From contig OW121856.1 in assembly GCA_933228895.1 (NCBI GenBank), positions 20,973,805 to 21,037,804 on the forward strand: a stretch of DNA of 64,000 nucleotides, given 5' to 3'. The position numbers and the translations under genes are program-made. Numbering within the stretch: position 1 is the stretch's first letter; every line of letters begins with the position of its first letter. This document shows, in pieces, positions 21,961-34,829 of this stretch. Below the pieces are notes generated by a model that made no database searches, had not been told where the DNA came from, and worked only from the letters and a program-made list of their open reading frames with translations. The stretch comes from Platycnemis pennipes (Eukaryota > Arthropoda > Insecta > Odonata > Platycnemididae).

Positions 21961-23121
21961 TTGTGGTACAAGTTTACGCCTACGTCAGACTACAAAGATG
22001 AAGTGGAAGACGTCTATGAGGATATCATGGAAGTAATAATCCATGTAAGAGGAGTAGAACATTTAATTATTTTGGGACATTGGAATGCTGTTGTTGGTGA
22101 TGGTAAAGATGGGAGAATAACAGGAAAATATGGCTTGGGAAATCAAAATGAGAGAGGAGAAAGACTATTAGAATTCTGCACCCAACACAAGTTGGCGGTG
22201 GCAAACGCATTGTTTAAAAACCACCAATGGAGGAGATATACCTGGAAAATGCCCGGAAACAGAAGAAGATTTCAAATGGACTACATTTTAGTGAAGCAGA
22301 GGTTCAGAAACCAGGTGAAGAACTGCAAAAGCTACCCGGATGCACATATCGACGGTGACCACAACTTAGTGATGATGAAATGTCACTTAAAACACAAGAA
22401 ATTGAAGAAATCAATAAAGAACGTATGGCAAGTAGAGAAATTAAAGGAACCTCAACAACAGCTGGCCTTTCAGAAGGCAGTAGAAAACAAAATAGAAGAG
22501 GATTTGACTGTGAAATCAGTGGAAAAGAGATGGGAGAAAATCAAAATCAGGTTACAGGAAGCAGCAAAAGAAGTTCTGGGGAGAAGAAAAGTTGTCAAGA
22601 ATAAGCCGTGGATTGCAGAAGAAGTTTTAGAATTGATTGAAGAGAGAAGAAAATATAAAAATATGGAAACTGAAGAAGGTCAACTTCGGTACAAAAGAAT
22701 CAGGAATGAAATAAACCGTAAAGTGAGAAAAGCAAGGGAAATGTGGATGAAGGATCTATGCGAAGATGTACAAAGCAACCTCGCAAATGGAAATTTGGAA
22801 GTTTTCTACAAGACGGTGAGAAATCACTTCAAGGAATGGGCTGCAAGATGTAACAGCATCAGGGACAAGAATGGAGAACTCTTAATTGAACATGAGGATA
22901 AAGTGAAGAGATGGAAGGAATACTTGAAAGAGTTGTACAATGGAAGTTATCTTAGAGCGGAAGTAATTGAAGAGGAAAATGAAGTCGATTATGATGATTT
23001 GGGAGCCCCAATCTTAAGATCAGAATTTGACGCAGCTGTAAGGTATCTGAGGATAAATAAGGCTTCGGGAATAGATGATATTCCTGCCAAACTAATAAAA
23101 AATGCTGGAGAAAAGACATAA
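21961..23121 (+). pseudogene. RTE-like LINE endonuclease and linker frame
   Basis: This is a 386-codon open stretch of the LINE ORF. Residues 1-150 carry the second half of an endonuclease/exonuclease/phosphatase fold: LILGHWNAVVGDG (normally GDWN, so the catalytic Asp of that block is replaced by His), DYILVKQR, and the terminal SDHNLV-type motif as GDHNLV. Highly charged helices follow, leading to the RT N-terminal motif (ASGIDDIPAKLIKNAGEKT). The frame closes at a TAA just before the RT core. The first part of the endonuclease lies upstream (about 21660-21960) behind several stops. Confidence 0.75.
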
Positions 23122-23149
23122 ACTCAGCTGTACAAAACCATCTGCGACA

Positions 23150-24485
23150 TGTACTCTACAGGAGAGATACCCATGGACTTAATCATCATCCCTAGAAGAA
23201 CATCATCATCCCTATTGCCAAAAAGAAGAGGCCTGAGGACTGTGAACATTTTAGGACCATAAGCCTGACGACACATGCCTCGAAGAAATTGACCAGAATC
23301 ATGTATAGAAGAATAGAACGAAGAGCTGAGGAGTTCTTGGAAGAGGACCAATTCAGGTTCAGAAGAAACAAGGACACAAGGGAAGCAATTTTGGCTCTCA
23401 GGCTACTTATAGAGAAGAATCTACCAATGTTTGTTATATTTGTAGATTTGGAGAAGGCATTTGACAACATGGATTGGAACATGATGCCGAAGGTTCTGAA
23501 TGAAATTGGAGTATCATACAATGACCGAGGAGTTATCCTCAGCTTGTATAAAAACCAGGTGACCATAATAAAATCAGGACCCAGCAGTTCAGAAGCAACC
23601 ATAAAGAAAGGAGTGAGGCAAGTCTGTGCACTGTCTCCCATATTATTCAATGTCTACATCGAGAAAGCCATCCAAGAAGTCAAAGAAAAGTCTCTGGGAG
23701 TGAATATTGACGGGGAGAAAATCAGCATGCTATGATTCGCCGATGACTTTGCAGTCATGACAAAAACAGGAGATTTAAAGAAGACACTAGAAAATGTGGA
23801 AAGAACAGTGACCAGATATCATCTGAAGATCAATAAAAAGAAAACTAAGGCATTGGTATGCAGTAGGAGAAAGGAAGCCTGGACCAATGTTAAACTAGGA
23901 AAACAAAAAATCAAGGAGGTGGAAGAGTTCTGTTACCTGGGAAGCTGAGTAACCAGCAATGGATGAAGTAAAAGTGAAATTGCCAGTAGAATTGCCCAAG
24001 CGAAAAGGAAATTTAACCAGAAGAAGATTCTGCTTACAGCTGCAAATACAAGCGTGGAAGTGAGGAAATATTTCATTAGAACATACATCTGGAGCATTCT
24101 ACTATATGGCAGTGAAGCATGGATAATAATAGCTGCAGTGAAGTCCAGGCTGGAAGCATTTGAAATGTGGTACTACCCAAGAATGATGAAGATAAAATGG
24201 ATCGATTGAGTGACAAACAAAGATGTCTTGAGAAGAGTGGGAGAAAAGAGGTGTACTAAGAACCTTAAGAAGAAGATGGGACAACAAAATAGGCCACATC
24301 TTAAGACACGATGGCTTGATGAAGACAATCTTCGAGGGAAAATGAACAGGAATAATGGAAAAGGCAGGCCTCATATGAGATATATTAAGCAAGTTGTGAA
24401 GGATGTAAAAGAGAGGAGTTACGTCAATACGAAGAGGTTGGCCAGTAGAAGAATCGAGTGGAGGGCTGCATCAAACCAATCCTAG
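23150..24485 (+). pseudogene. RTE-like LINE reverse transcriptase and C-terminus
   Basis: RT blocks appear in order. FRTI-L... is at about 23250 and QFRFRRNKDTREAILALRLL at about 23350-23410. VFVDLEKAFDNMDW is at about 23440-23480, VRQVCALSPILFNVYIEKAI at about 23610-23670, and the catalytic box as FADDF at about 23736, with a TGA just before it. The C-terminal domain follows in the same frame with a few stops, including IKEVEEFCYLGS, LLYGSEAW and the terminal KRLASRRIEWRAASNQS. The stops, including the one beside the catalytic FADD, show the copy is dead. Confidence 0.78.
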
Positions 24486-26924
24486 GATTGTTGACCAATG
24501 ATGATGAACATGTTCACCAATAAGAGGCACTCGGATCTCGGTACAACAATGCACAACTCTGACATTTTTCACTAGTTGAAATAAAACTTTAGGTGAAAAT
24601 CAAAATGAAAGTTCACTTGAAACATTTAAAATATTGAAAGTAGTACCGTAGTACTCCCCAGTTGTTATTAACATATTTTCAGTACTATCTGCAAGCTAAA
24701 CTCAAACAAAGGCATACATATGATAATTTTTGTCCATAAATACACCCACCCACCCCTCACTCTGGCTCCCATGAATGCACACCATGAAAACTTTTGCCGC
24801 TCAGTGATTACGGTTGAGTCAGACGGGTTGAGTGAGAGGTAAAGGTCAAGGTTGCTAGGTAGGAAAGGACAACGCCCATGGCTAGAGATTAACAAAATGG
24901 TCTTGCAAAGAAAGAAGATGGGAAGGAAAGAAGAGGAGTAATTCTGGTGATTCAAAGCCGTATAACAATGTTCTTATACGAGGCGAGGGTGTTGGATACA
25001 ATAAGGGGACAGCGATTGGCTGCGAAACATGCTGGGGTAAGGGTATTTCAACCCTCTGACTTTCTGTTTTGCCCTGCCATTGGACAACTTTCTGCCTTCA
25101 GCTCTTTCTGTGGCGTTGCCTTCAGTCTTTGGTTGTCAGCCATCACATCAAGCAAGACTGTGTAAACTCATGCCTGAACCCCTGAACTTCCATCCTTTTC
25201 CACTCCCCCTTATTTGATGACACAGTGACCTTGATGCCGCAAATGGCGTGGTAGCCGATCCTTAGCTGATACAACTTTGCTGCTGAGTGTACCGTCTAAT
25301 TTGCTCGGTCGAGGTGATTTCATAGAGTTGACAGATCAAGTTAAAGTTGGAGACATATTCACTATCGTATGCGATCACCAAAAAAATAAAAACAAAATGA
25401 ATATTTTTGGGCATGTTTATCACATAAAGTGTATTTTCCAGGTCACCATAATTTTCGCTGTAGATCTTTAAATTTACCGGCCTGCTCTCAGCCCATTTCC
25501 CTCAAGACTTTGCTACCGTGATGAACTGCTGCATCATCATCCTTCCCTGCTGGAAGTTCCTTTTCAGTTACAACCACGAAAAAAAGTATGACATTTCACT
25601 CATCACTTTCCCATGCCCTATCATCTCATGTGGCTTCCAATAGAGGAGGGGCTTGGGAGAGGGTAGAAAATGGTAGGGGTCGAGCATCATGTCAAGGTCG
25701 GTACAGTCATCCAACCAGAGCGTGGATAGTGGCTCGGAAGGAACAGAGGGGAAGGCATTATTTATGGTGCGAATGGCCCAAAAAAAGCTAGGGACAGAGC
25801 AGCCGAGATGCGAATGTTCTAGAGGGATGTTTGATTGGGGGTAAACAGCAGCTGGCACACAGTGCACCATGAGCATAAGCAAATGTTCAAAACAGCTTGG
25901 CAACACTTAAAAGTAACTTTAGCTCAAGAAAGCAATACCAAAATCAGAATGACTTTGAAATAGGCACTAACCAACCATTGAAGTGTGCTGCCCCGGTGAA
26001 TCGTTTGGAAAGGAACGGGCATGTGGTTGGGGCAACTTGGGACGAAATTCAACTTCGAGTTGCATATTAAGCGTATTTCAAATTATCCGTACCAACTACC
26101 CAAGCTGCAACATTACACCCGTGACCTTCAAAAAAGGGCTTGGAAAAACGGGCCCACATTTAACAAAGTGTGAATAGATTGACACCCCTAATTGCATTTC
26201 ATAATATAATATTATGAAACAAAAGTATTATTAGGCCTTCATTGACTTATTTTCAACATCACTTTTTTCAATTATGCCTTTAAGGTGAGTATTAAATTTA
26301 GTCGTGTAAAAAAACTCCATCACAAATACTTGTAAAAATAGAAGGTTGCTTATGATTCACATACTTGATAAAAATACAATTCTTTCCTGATTTTTCATGC
26401 ATATGTGGCATTTGTTAAAGTGCATTGCAATTCTTTCATTCATCATACAAGTGAAATGCCCATTAAATTTAAATCAGTGTTCAACCTGAGGGTTGGTTTT
26501 TCGTTGGTGAGGGTAGAGCATACTAAGCTATAGGTGTGTGAAATGTACACCTTCAGGGTAGGCCAATAGGGTAGTCTCCTATTATTTTTTTATTGTCTTG
26601 ATCAAAAGTTTATAACCTCTGGAGTGCATATTTTAACACTAGGAGGACGGGAGCTTCGCACTACCTAGAAGGACGGCTAGGGGTCATTTGACCCCTAGAA
26701 TGTTTTTTGGAATAAAAACACTTTTTAAATCTTATATTCAATTTTATTGTACAAAGTGTTTAATAAACTCATTAAAAACATTTTTTATCATTTTTAAATA
26801 ATGTTACAACTCTCAAAAATTTATAAAAAATTTAAAAAAAATCTTGAATTAAACCATATTTAGAAGTCATTAAACATATTTAATCAAGAAATTTCATTTT
26901 ATGCACTCAGTACAAAAGTTATAT

Positions 26925-28766
26925 TTAATATTTTACAATAGGCACAGTATGTTTACACAAATTGTATAAAAATTTAAAAAATATTACTTCGTAATACATC
27001 TCCGACAGTAATTTTTGGATGTATTTTCTACGACTCATTTTTTGTTCGTTGTTTCGATGTAAAGCACCCAGCTGTTTATTGTGGCCAGGTCCAATATATT
27101 GTAAAATACATGGACAGGCCACCTCCGTGTAGCTGACCTTGTGGAATATTTTCGACACATACTGTCCATTATGTCTACTCCGACTTTGTTTTTATTATAA
27201 AAAAGTATGGTTTCTGTTTTTTTTTAATTTCCGAAACAGCGACGTCTTCGTGAATGGTGCTGAGTAAAAGTACATTCTTATTCTTTTTTGCCTGGTACTG
27301 CGTGAGAGTATGGCCTAAGGTATTTTTGAAGACTCATGTGGAATAGTTTGGAATATTCATGCGGACCGAAGGTGGCAAGTCCCGCCTGTTTTTTCTGATC
27401 ATCCCTACAAGAGATATTTTCCGTTTTTTCAAATGTTCAGCAAGCTGGATTGATGAAAAATAATTGTTACAAGTAACATTTATGCCTGAATTATGGTATG
27501 GCTCGGTCAATCTACTAACCACATATTCCCCCAGTGCTTGATTAGATGGCCTATCTTCATCTTTGCCACAATATGGAAATGCATTTAGGCAGTATTTTGA
27601 TTTTACATCTGTCAAAACCCAGTACTTGATTCCAAATTTGTCTGGTTTATTTGGCATATACTGTATAAAGGGGCACCTGCATTTCATAGGATAGAGCTGT
27701 TCATTGGCTGTTACGCTTTCACCTGGATTTTAGCAGGATCGAGAATTGTTCACAAAATGATTCCAAATTTCAGACATCAAACAAAATTTATGTTTTCAGT
27801 GCTTGACTACGAGTCACTTTCAAATCGAAGCGTAATTGCTTCATAATGTTCAAGAATCGATCCCTAGCCATTGCGGAAGAGAATATTTTTGAAGCACACG
27901 TTTTGTCCCAGCAGCTTTTTATAGACAAATTCCTCTGCCCAAAGATGCCTCTTGCATATATCAATGCGATAAATGTTAGTTTTTCCAAGTTCTTCTCTCA
28001 TCAAGTTCCAATCAGGATTTTGAAGTTTACCGTGCTCCACAGTATATTTTATGATGAAGTCTAAGAGGGTATCACTCATCAACAAGCGGAAGGCACTCAA
28101 CACTGACAGTTCTTGAATATTTCTCTTGGCGTACAGTGTTGGACCTGGTGCTAAATGCAGAATATTTTGCCTTGAGAGTCTCCCTGCTGGGATGTGATCA
28201 GATGAAATCTCCAACCACTTCGTTCCATCCCGAGCAATTTTGCTTGGTGCGGATGATTCTGGGGGTTTCTGTAAAAATAAAAAAATAATAGTTATTCTAC
28301 CAAGAATATCATATTTTACGGTTTTTCATAATTACTTCATTTCTTTTCTTATATTTTGTAGGTATTTATAAACAAAAACATATAATAATTGGCAAACATA
28401 AAAAATTCACTGTAATCGATATTTGCAGATGACTTGATCTATAAAAGTCAGAGCTATCATAGTTCATAATTACATCATGTTATCATTGATTAAAAGATAT
28501 GAAAATAAATCAGTAAAATGGAAAAATGATAAAAAAGAAGCAAAGAACTTACAAGCAAGAATCAATGTCACAACTATCATCACTGGAGTCTCCATCGGAT
28601 TCACTGTCTTGGAATTTGGAACTGGAATCGTCGCTTCCATCACACGCAGGTGATGATGGATGTCGTCCATGGACTGATGTTTCGGTTTCACTTCAGACCG
28701 ATCTTCATCCAACTCCAGTAAAACAGCAAGAACACTCTCCGGTGTATGATATTTCCTCGCAGCCAT
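26925..28766 (-). pseudogene. piggyBac transposase, broken, catalytic Asp replaced
   Basis: The minus-strand N-terminus MAARKYHTPE is typical of piggyBac transposases. It is followed after a frameshift (about 28650) by an acidic segment (DSESDGDSSDDSCDIDSC). An intron (about 28272-28548, GTAAGT...TTTTACAG) precedes the DNA-binding and dimerisation region (to about 27790). The DDE core contains QYMPNKPDKFGIKYW and LTDVKSKY, whose first Asp is present. The second catalytic block reads CNNYFSS where families have DN[YWF]F[TS]S, so the Asp is Asn. The C-terminal part includes NTLGHTLTQYQAKKNKNV and SRRKYIQKLL. Stops lie at about 27729 and 27195-27205. It cannot be active, although it could in principle have supplied the machinery for TTAA elements in the past. 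Confidence 0.8.
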
Positions 28767-29089
28767 TTGAATGGCAAAGCTCCTCTTCTCTTTATTTCTT
28801 TCTCGACTTCTCGCTTTCACTCTCGACTCGCTACTGACGTGCATGCGAAAAATTGTGCAAACGGATACGAAATATGGTAGACTCCCTCCAGCTGCATGGG
28901 AGGGATAGAGAGCCGGAGAGCAAAATGGATACTAAAGGATTAAAATTTCAGATGTGCCGGTAATTGCCGTTCGATAGGCAGGGACTCTAGCGCCACCGGG
29001 GTTCCAAAAACTTGCTGTAATGTCTCTTCCTCCTCCTAAGTGCGTATTCCAAGGGTAGGATATACAATAGAATTTTACAGCTCACACCA

Positions 29090-29390
29090 TTCCTCCGCTC
29101 TCCCAAAAGCAGACATGATTTTGCCCTTGGGCGCAGCGTGCCATGCCGCCCCCCGCCCACCCCGACGGGGTCCGGCGTAACTGCGGCGGGACACCCGGCA
29201 AAGGAGCTAGGCCGAGTGACAATGCCATCAGGCCAGAAATGGAAAGAGTTATTCGAAAAGACGATGTGGCGTCGATGAAAAATAATATCTCTGAGGGCCC
29301 TAAATCATGGCTAATGGACAACTTTCCTTTGAATACATGTGATATTAGGGTGTAGGTAAAACAGCTATAATTGCAAAATAAAAAATACAA
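29090..29390. other. GC-rich segment inside the piggyBac element
   Basis: About 29128-29220 is strikingly GC- and CpG-rich (GCCGCCCCCCGCCCACCCCG) within an AT-rich element. A 70-codon plus-strand frame crosses it (29143-29355) but resembles nothing I know. It sits between the transposase start and the element end, where piggyBac elements normally carry only non-coding DNA, so it may be captured sequence. Confidence 0.35.
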
Positions 29391-29525
29391 AAGAAAAATA
29401 TTATAATTGCATGAATGTCACAAAAAACGACGATTGGGACTGTGTTATTCCCCTTTGCTGCCGAGAACTATCGAAAGATCGCGTGCAAAAAGTCAATATG
29501 CCTAGTTTTTGAAATAGGAGTCTAG

Positions 29526-29597
29526 GGGATGAAACCAACATTGAACCGGGTACTTCCTGGGTCAAAATCAAGTACTTCATCTACCAAACTAGCCTCT
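29526..29597 (-). repeat. tRNA-like (SINE-type) remnant
   Basis: Read on the minus strand it runs GAGGCTAGTTTGGTAGATGA ... ACCCGGTTCAATGTTGG. That gives an A-box-like TAGTTTGGTAGA and a B-box-like GGTTCAATGTT at tRNA spacing. It does not form a clean cloverleaf. It is probably the head of a tRNA-derived SINE or an old tRNA pseudogene. Confidence 0.35.
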
Positions 29598-29705
29598 TGC
29601 TGATGAATGACATACATGAAACAAAAGAGCCCAAGTGCAATAGAAAAAGTACAACATAGCGTGAAAGCAAGTTGTGGGTCAAATGACCCCAAGCCGTCCT
29701 TCTAG

Positions 29706-31143
29706 CAGGGTGGCGATCGTCAGGGAAAACCTGGAATTGTCAGGGAATTTTGGAAATCTGGAAAAGTCAGGGAATAGTCAGGGAATTCTCGTAACAGTCA
29801 GGGAGAAACTGGGATAGGAAATTCTCGTTACTTTTCTACCATTACGTTTACCGGGCCTTCCATTACGACCTACCATTACGTCTTTCCCGCCCTTTATTTC
29901 ACCAACTAAAACTAATGTCCGTCACCGAAGTGCATAGAATAAGACCCGTCAATTCGTTGAACATTCAGTTGTGAATCTTAGTATTTAGTTGTGAATCAGT
30001 CGTACAATGTATCCCTTTTGTCTATCCTTAATGCAATATTTGCCTAGTAGTGTTAAAATTCATAATCACCGTGTGTTCTGCTCATCACAAGGAATCCGAG
30101 ACTATATTTTTCGGAAGATTTTACCTCGCGTTTTTTTTTAACTTCCGAGACTCTGGTCGAGAGGTAGTTGTAGCACACTAGGTTGTAGTAAGTACGTGCT
30201 TGCAGTTATTAAAATACGAGACGATGGTTATTGAAACGGTAATACAAGTACGATCACACGTGTAAACAAAATCTTAAGTGAGGTCATCTTCGATTTCCAT
30301 ACCCCCTTCCCGAGACCATAGGAAGAGTACTCCTCCCCTCCCCACCTTTCACGCTCGACGTAATTATTGAATAGCCCCCATAGCTTCCTCTCGAAGCAAT
30401 TTCGTCAAGTCGCAAACCACCTCAAATATGGTATTCCTAAATATGACGCTGCCGTTGCTAATTACCTCCTGTTTTCACTCGCAGTGGCGCGATTACGTTT
30501 TGTTTGTTTATACAAATATTTTTACATTTTTGGTTCCCTCTTACCATCAAGGGGTTATGACCACGTTAATCAAGTTGTTATTCGATTTTAAAACTAGTGC
30601 CATCCGATTTTGATCCAGTCCAAGAACTTGGGTTTGGTTTGTATTTTTTGTGTAGCTTTGTGATACCTGTGCCGGAGCCCGCCAGTAAATTGACCATCAA
30701 CTTTCCCTTCGAATGCCTTTTTCAGTAATCTTCAACTTCCCAGAACTACCACGACACGCCACCTCTTCCTTGAAGAATTAGACATTTTCGATTTGCAATT
30801 TTACCGAAGGAAACATACACGGCCACGGAAATACGATACACGGCCGCAAAAAATATATTAAAAGTGTGTACACTTTGTGTGAGGGCTTAACTTGTCAAGG
30901 TTTAATATATATTTTTTCATTAGGGCGGAGGTTCCATATAAATTTTCATTCTTATAGCTTTTAATATATTAATTTCAGCTTTTAAAATTTTCTGAGTTTT
31001 GACGAAAATTTAATTCAGCAGAAATAAAATATTCCGATAATAGGAGACCTTTTGGCGATCGGTCAGGGAAATTGGTAAATCCGTCAGGGAAAAATCAGGG
31101 AAAAGTCAGGGAATTTGAAAATTGATTATCAGCAGCCACCCTG
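29706..31143. mobile_element. Nested non-autonomous DNA transposon, CAGGGTGGC ends
   Basis: CAGGGTGGC at 29706 and GCCACCCTG ending at 31143 form the terminal repeats, flanked on both sides by TTCTAG, a 6-bp target duplication. Both subterminal regions are rich in GTCAGGGAA units (CGTCAGGGAAAACC, AGTCAGGGAATT). The CAGGG start is hAT-like, but a 6-bp rather than 8-bp duplication is atypical, so the superfamily is left open. No transposase frame. It inserted into the right-end repeat of the piggyBac element and is therefore younger. Confidence 0.68.
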
Positions 31144-32728
31144 TTCTAGGTATAACCTCTCATAAATAATGAGAAAAAAATATTTTAATTTAATTCACGC
31201 AATTTTATTACATTTTAGAACAAAATGAAGAAAGTGAAAAAGTTTCAAATTAAAAAAAAATATTTTACTAAGAGAAAAATAAGTTTGAATTCTGAAAATG
31301 GGTCAAATGACCCCTACCGTCCTTCTAGTGTTAAGCCGTTCGATTTTAAAATGACGTTAAGTATTTTTCCTCATTAATTAAAAAGTGAAAAAATTCAACG
31401 GGTCGAAAGCGCAGCAGCAAAATAATGCAATCCTAGCAGTAAGTGTATTAAGTCATGATCGCAACGTATTATGCTCGTCGCTAGTAATCTGAGGCTATGC
31501 AATCAGAAAAATTTGCGTCATATTTTTTTACTTCTGAGTTTCATATCTTGGTAGCTGACGCATGACTACTGTTTGTGTGAGTGGTCTTGAATCCAATGCC
31601 TCCACCCCAAGCTATTGCTGACCTAAGCATACGTCTCTTTGACGGCGATAAGAGGTTGCTTCTTGGGAGTTCCCTAACCATAAGGGCTTACTCAGCCCGC
31701 TCTAGAAGTAAACAAGGTTGCCACCACACCAGCCCAATTCGCAAACACATGATGCCACAGATGCTATAGTGTGCGTGCATCATGTGTTTAAGCATGACAG
31801 CATGTATGGCATCATAGTTAACTTATCAGAAATCTGTTCGGAATAAGTTAACTTATGTTTAATACGACGAGCTAATATTTACCAGGGCTTGGAGTGATTT
31901 GGGACGAGACTAAAAAAATTATCCCAGAGACGAAGATTTTGCTGGGATGGAGAGAAATGCTGGGACAAGATGAGACGAGATTTTCAGAATGAAAAAAATG
32001 TTGTGATGAGACTGGATGCAAATTCTGGAACAAAGTAACTGTGCAGGATGGGAGTAGATGACAATAAAGGGACGAGGGAAAACAAAATTTCAGGAGAAAT
32101 AAATATTTAACGAGAAAAAAAGCAGCACAAATCCCTTTTAAATTTTCCTGTCTATACTGAGAAAAAGAAAGAGAGAATAACCGTTGTGCCAGTTTTAGCT
32201 AAACAGAGGAAATATCAAGCATGTAGAGTAAAGATGAATTTATTATTGATGGCACAATTGATGAACTCAATCTCAAAAGGAAAAAAAAGCCTCTTCTCAC
32301 TTATTAGTTCGTAAAAGATAAGGGTTGCCAAGAGCCAGTTACTGGTCAAGTAACTGGTTACAGTGGACTTGTGTATAATACCCTACAAAAGCATCATTGC
32401 AAAAAACTTTATTGCCTCCACATTGATATCAACCCAGTTTTTATCGTGGCTTTTCCTTTTCATTTTCTGCTGCCAAAACTTTTATTTTTTGCTTTTCATA
32501 CAAATTACAGTAAATATGTACATTATCGGAATTTACGTTTTCCTGCAATTTATTATGTTTTTATCGGGTCCCATCCAATTTCCTATATCACAACGTATGT
32601 AGAACCCTGTATTTTATTTATATTTAGATTTTATTTTTCTTGGAAATGGGAAATGAATGCGAATTACAATATTTTCAGATGACTTGGAAGGTTTTCATGC
32701 TTCTCCTGCGTTGGTTCATCCCTCTGGA

Positions 32729-32865
32729 CGACAGTTTTGTGGGAATTCTAGATGCCATCTTCAGGTCCGAGGATCGTGTACCATAAAATTTCCTATATCT
32801 TCATACTATATATTTCCTATACTTTGGACCTGAATATGATGTCTGGAATGCTGGCAAAACTGTCG
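32729..32865. repeat. Imperfect 40-base inverted repeat
   Basis: CGACAGTTTTGTGGGAATTC and following, ending TTCAGGTCC, is repeated in inverted form at 32826-32865 (GGACCTGAATAT...GCAAAACTGTCG) with about 75-80 percent agreement. The centre is about 57 bases. It is probably a small foldback element. Confidence 0.5.
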
Positions 32866-34829
32866 TGCAGTAAGATGAACAAAAAAATGAAGAAAAACAT
32901 GACCCGAGTAATCTTCTCATCACCGTGACATCCTTCGCAACAAGTAGAATATTTTCAATTTAGGCGTAAATAAAAATTGTGGATTCTCATGATACAACGT
33001 GCTCTGTAAAGAGAAACATTTAAGATTACCGGTCTCTACAATGGATGCAATTCTCAAAAATCGCGATGTGATTCAGAAACATGCTAGCTAGTGCAGACAC
33101 CTATCGAGAAAATGTCAAGAAATCATGGTATTACCTTCCTTCGAAGGAATACCAACATTAAAAAGCAGTTTTTAAGTTCTAGATCGTCTAATGTCGCCAT
33201 GAATGGCTTCATCACAAGAGAAAAGGCATTGCATAATGTATAAGTTTGGGAATTATGGATTTGACAACCTCCAGTGGTTGGTTGGGTTGGTTGAAAAATT
33301 GATAGAAATATATCGTACAAAAATAAATAAGAACAACTCTATACTTCAAGAAATAATAATATTGCTAATTATATAAAAGTATGCATATGGAACTGAAAAT
33401 TGTCCTTTTCCCCCTATTTGCATTTTCTGCAATTTACACTTTTTTCTAGTGGTCCCTACAATAGTGTAAATAAGGGATTTTACTGAAGTTTGCTGCGCTA
33501 TATAGTTAATTATATATCATCATCGATAAAATGTTCAAAAATTTGATCAGACTGATGTTTTTCTACTGGATCTCATTTTGCACCAGCCTCAAATCTAGCC
33601 AGGAATCTAGGTCTAGGAGTATCTTGTTCATCCCAGATGCTGGGATATAATTGCATTATATCGCCTTCCTCATCATCATTATTTTCCCACTTTCTGTTTC
33701 ACTCTCGGAAATCTGCTGCAATTGTTGAATTTTGCGAGGAAACCCTACAGTGTTCCAACTGGTACCAGTGATTGTTCCCACTGACACATTTTAATGTTCC
33801 TCCTCTGATTGTGAGCTGCTTTCAGTCATACTTTCCTCTTCTTTATAAGCTCCAACATTTTGTTTATAACATCATCATGCAGGGTAGGTGGCTCTTAGCA
33901 TTTTATGGATAACATACGCTAAGGACTGAAAATAATGAATTTTACACCAAACAAAAGTTCTATGAAAGAAGCAAAAAAACTAAAAGTGACTAAAATTATA
34001 AACTACTTACTGATGGAAATGCTATGACAGCGTCAAAGACACAGGAGAAGAGCACATCCAGGATGAGAAATTTCAAAGAGGAGGAAATCACTGGGTAGGA
34101 ATACCTAATAATGGGTAACAGAGGTATATCTACTACGTTGAAGAAACAAAAAATGAAAAAGTAAAACATGAGATACAGTATGAGCTGAATTTTCACTCAA
34201 AAAATAAGAGCAAAAATCAAAGAAATTTCATATGTTCAAAGTACACCTTTAACTATTCACACAAAAAGAACTGCTAAGGAACACCGAAAAATAAACAGTT
34301 TCATCCACCAATTGTTAGGAATCTCTTTTCTGATACAACCTTCACCTTCATGCACCTATCAAATGAGCTAAACTTAATTAGATACTTTACATCCCAATAA
34401 AGAGCATATAAGAGAAATAGGTGCCAAATATCTCCCAAATTGTCAATAATATAGCTTCCCATGTCTCTCTTCAAAGCAAATATATATTTTGAGGGATTAA
34501 AAAAAGAATCGTGTCTAAAATGTACTAAAAAGTAATATTCTCTGTATTATTATATCAGTGCATCCTTAACCATTATAATTTTCTTATACAATGCTCAAGT
34601 AACATTTTTAATAACTCTAAATAAATACAATTGGGTAGTTACAATGACTGTAAATTTGAAACTGATGGCCATCGTCCATAAAATGGTGTATGCTTTTTAG
34701 AACTGATAATTTTGTATTTATAGCCAACGGAAAACCTTTCTAAATTCTTCATGCAGTAGGTGTAGAGTAAATATCAACACTACCGCTGTATAACAGTCTA
34801 TGGGAAGGTTTATGATTTGATACAACAGA

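Larger units (their letters stand above)
20430..24490 (+). mobile_element. RTE-like LINE, nearly full length, decayed
   Basis: One plus-strand element. It appears to have a GC-richer 5' region (about 20430-21480), an apurinic-type endonuclease starting VGTWNV at about 21680, and a reverse transcriptase. The C-terminal region ends WRAASNQS followed by a stop near 24485. The motif series (YGLGNQNERGERLLEF, RFQMDYILVKQR, DGDHNLVMMKC, KGRPHMRYIKQVVKDVKER) is that of RTE-group LINEs. The ORF is broken by several stops and frameshifts, so it is inactive. The 5' boundary is approximate. The orientation is the same as the host gene. Confidence 0.8.
26633..31334 (-). mobile_element. piggyBac element, inactive, with nested insertion
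   Basis: The left end is TTAA (26633-26636) followed by CACTAGGAGGACGG and a second block CTAGAAGGACGGCTAGGGGT with ATTTGACCCC. The right end is GGGTCAAATGACCCCTACCG..CTTCTAGTG then TTAA at 31331-31334. A further inner copy of the right-end block lies at 29675-29705, immediately before a nested 1.4-kb element. Without that insertion the element would be about 3.3 kb, a normal piggyBac size. The transposase is on the minus strand at about 26925-28766. Confidence 0.72.

Noticed and set aside
23192..23650. 152-codon minus-strand frame
   Set aside because: It is antisense to the LINE reverse transcriptase, whose motifs are clear on the plus strand.
31860..32100. Repeated TGGGACGAGA/GGGACAAGA words
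   Set aside because: Degenerate simple purine-rich repetition without defined unit, ends or reading frame.
33540..33920. Possible decayed piggyBac N-terminus on the minus strand (acidic segment with PRPRFLARFEAGA)
   Set aside because: The resemblance is only to general acidic-then-basic composition; stops are frequent and no core domain follows.
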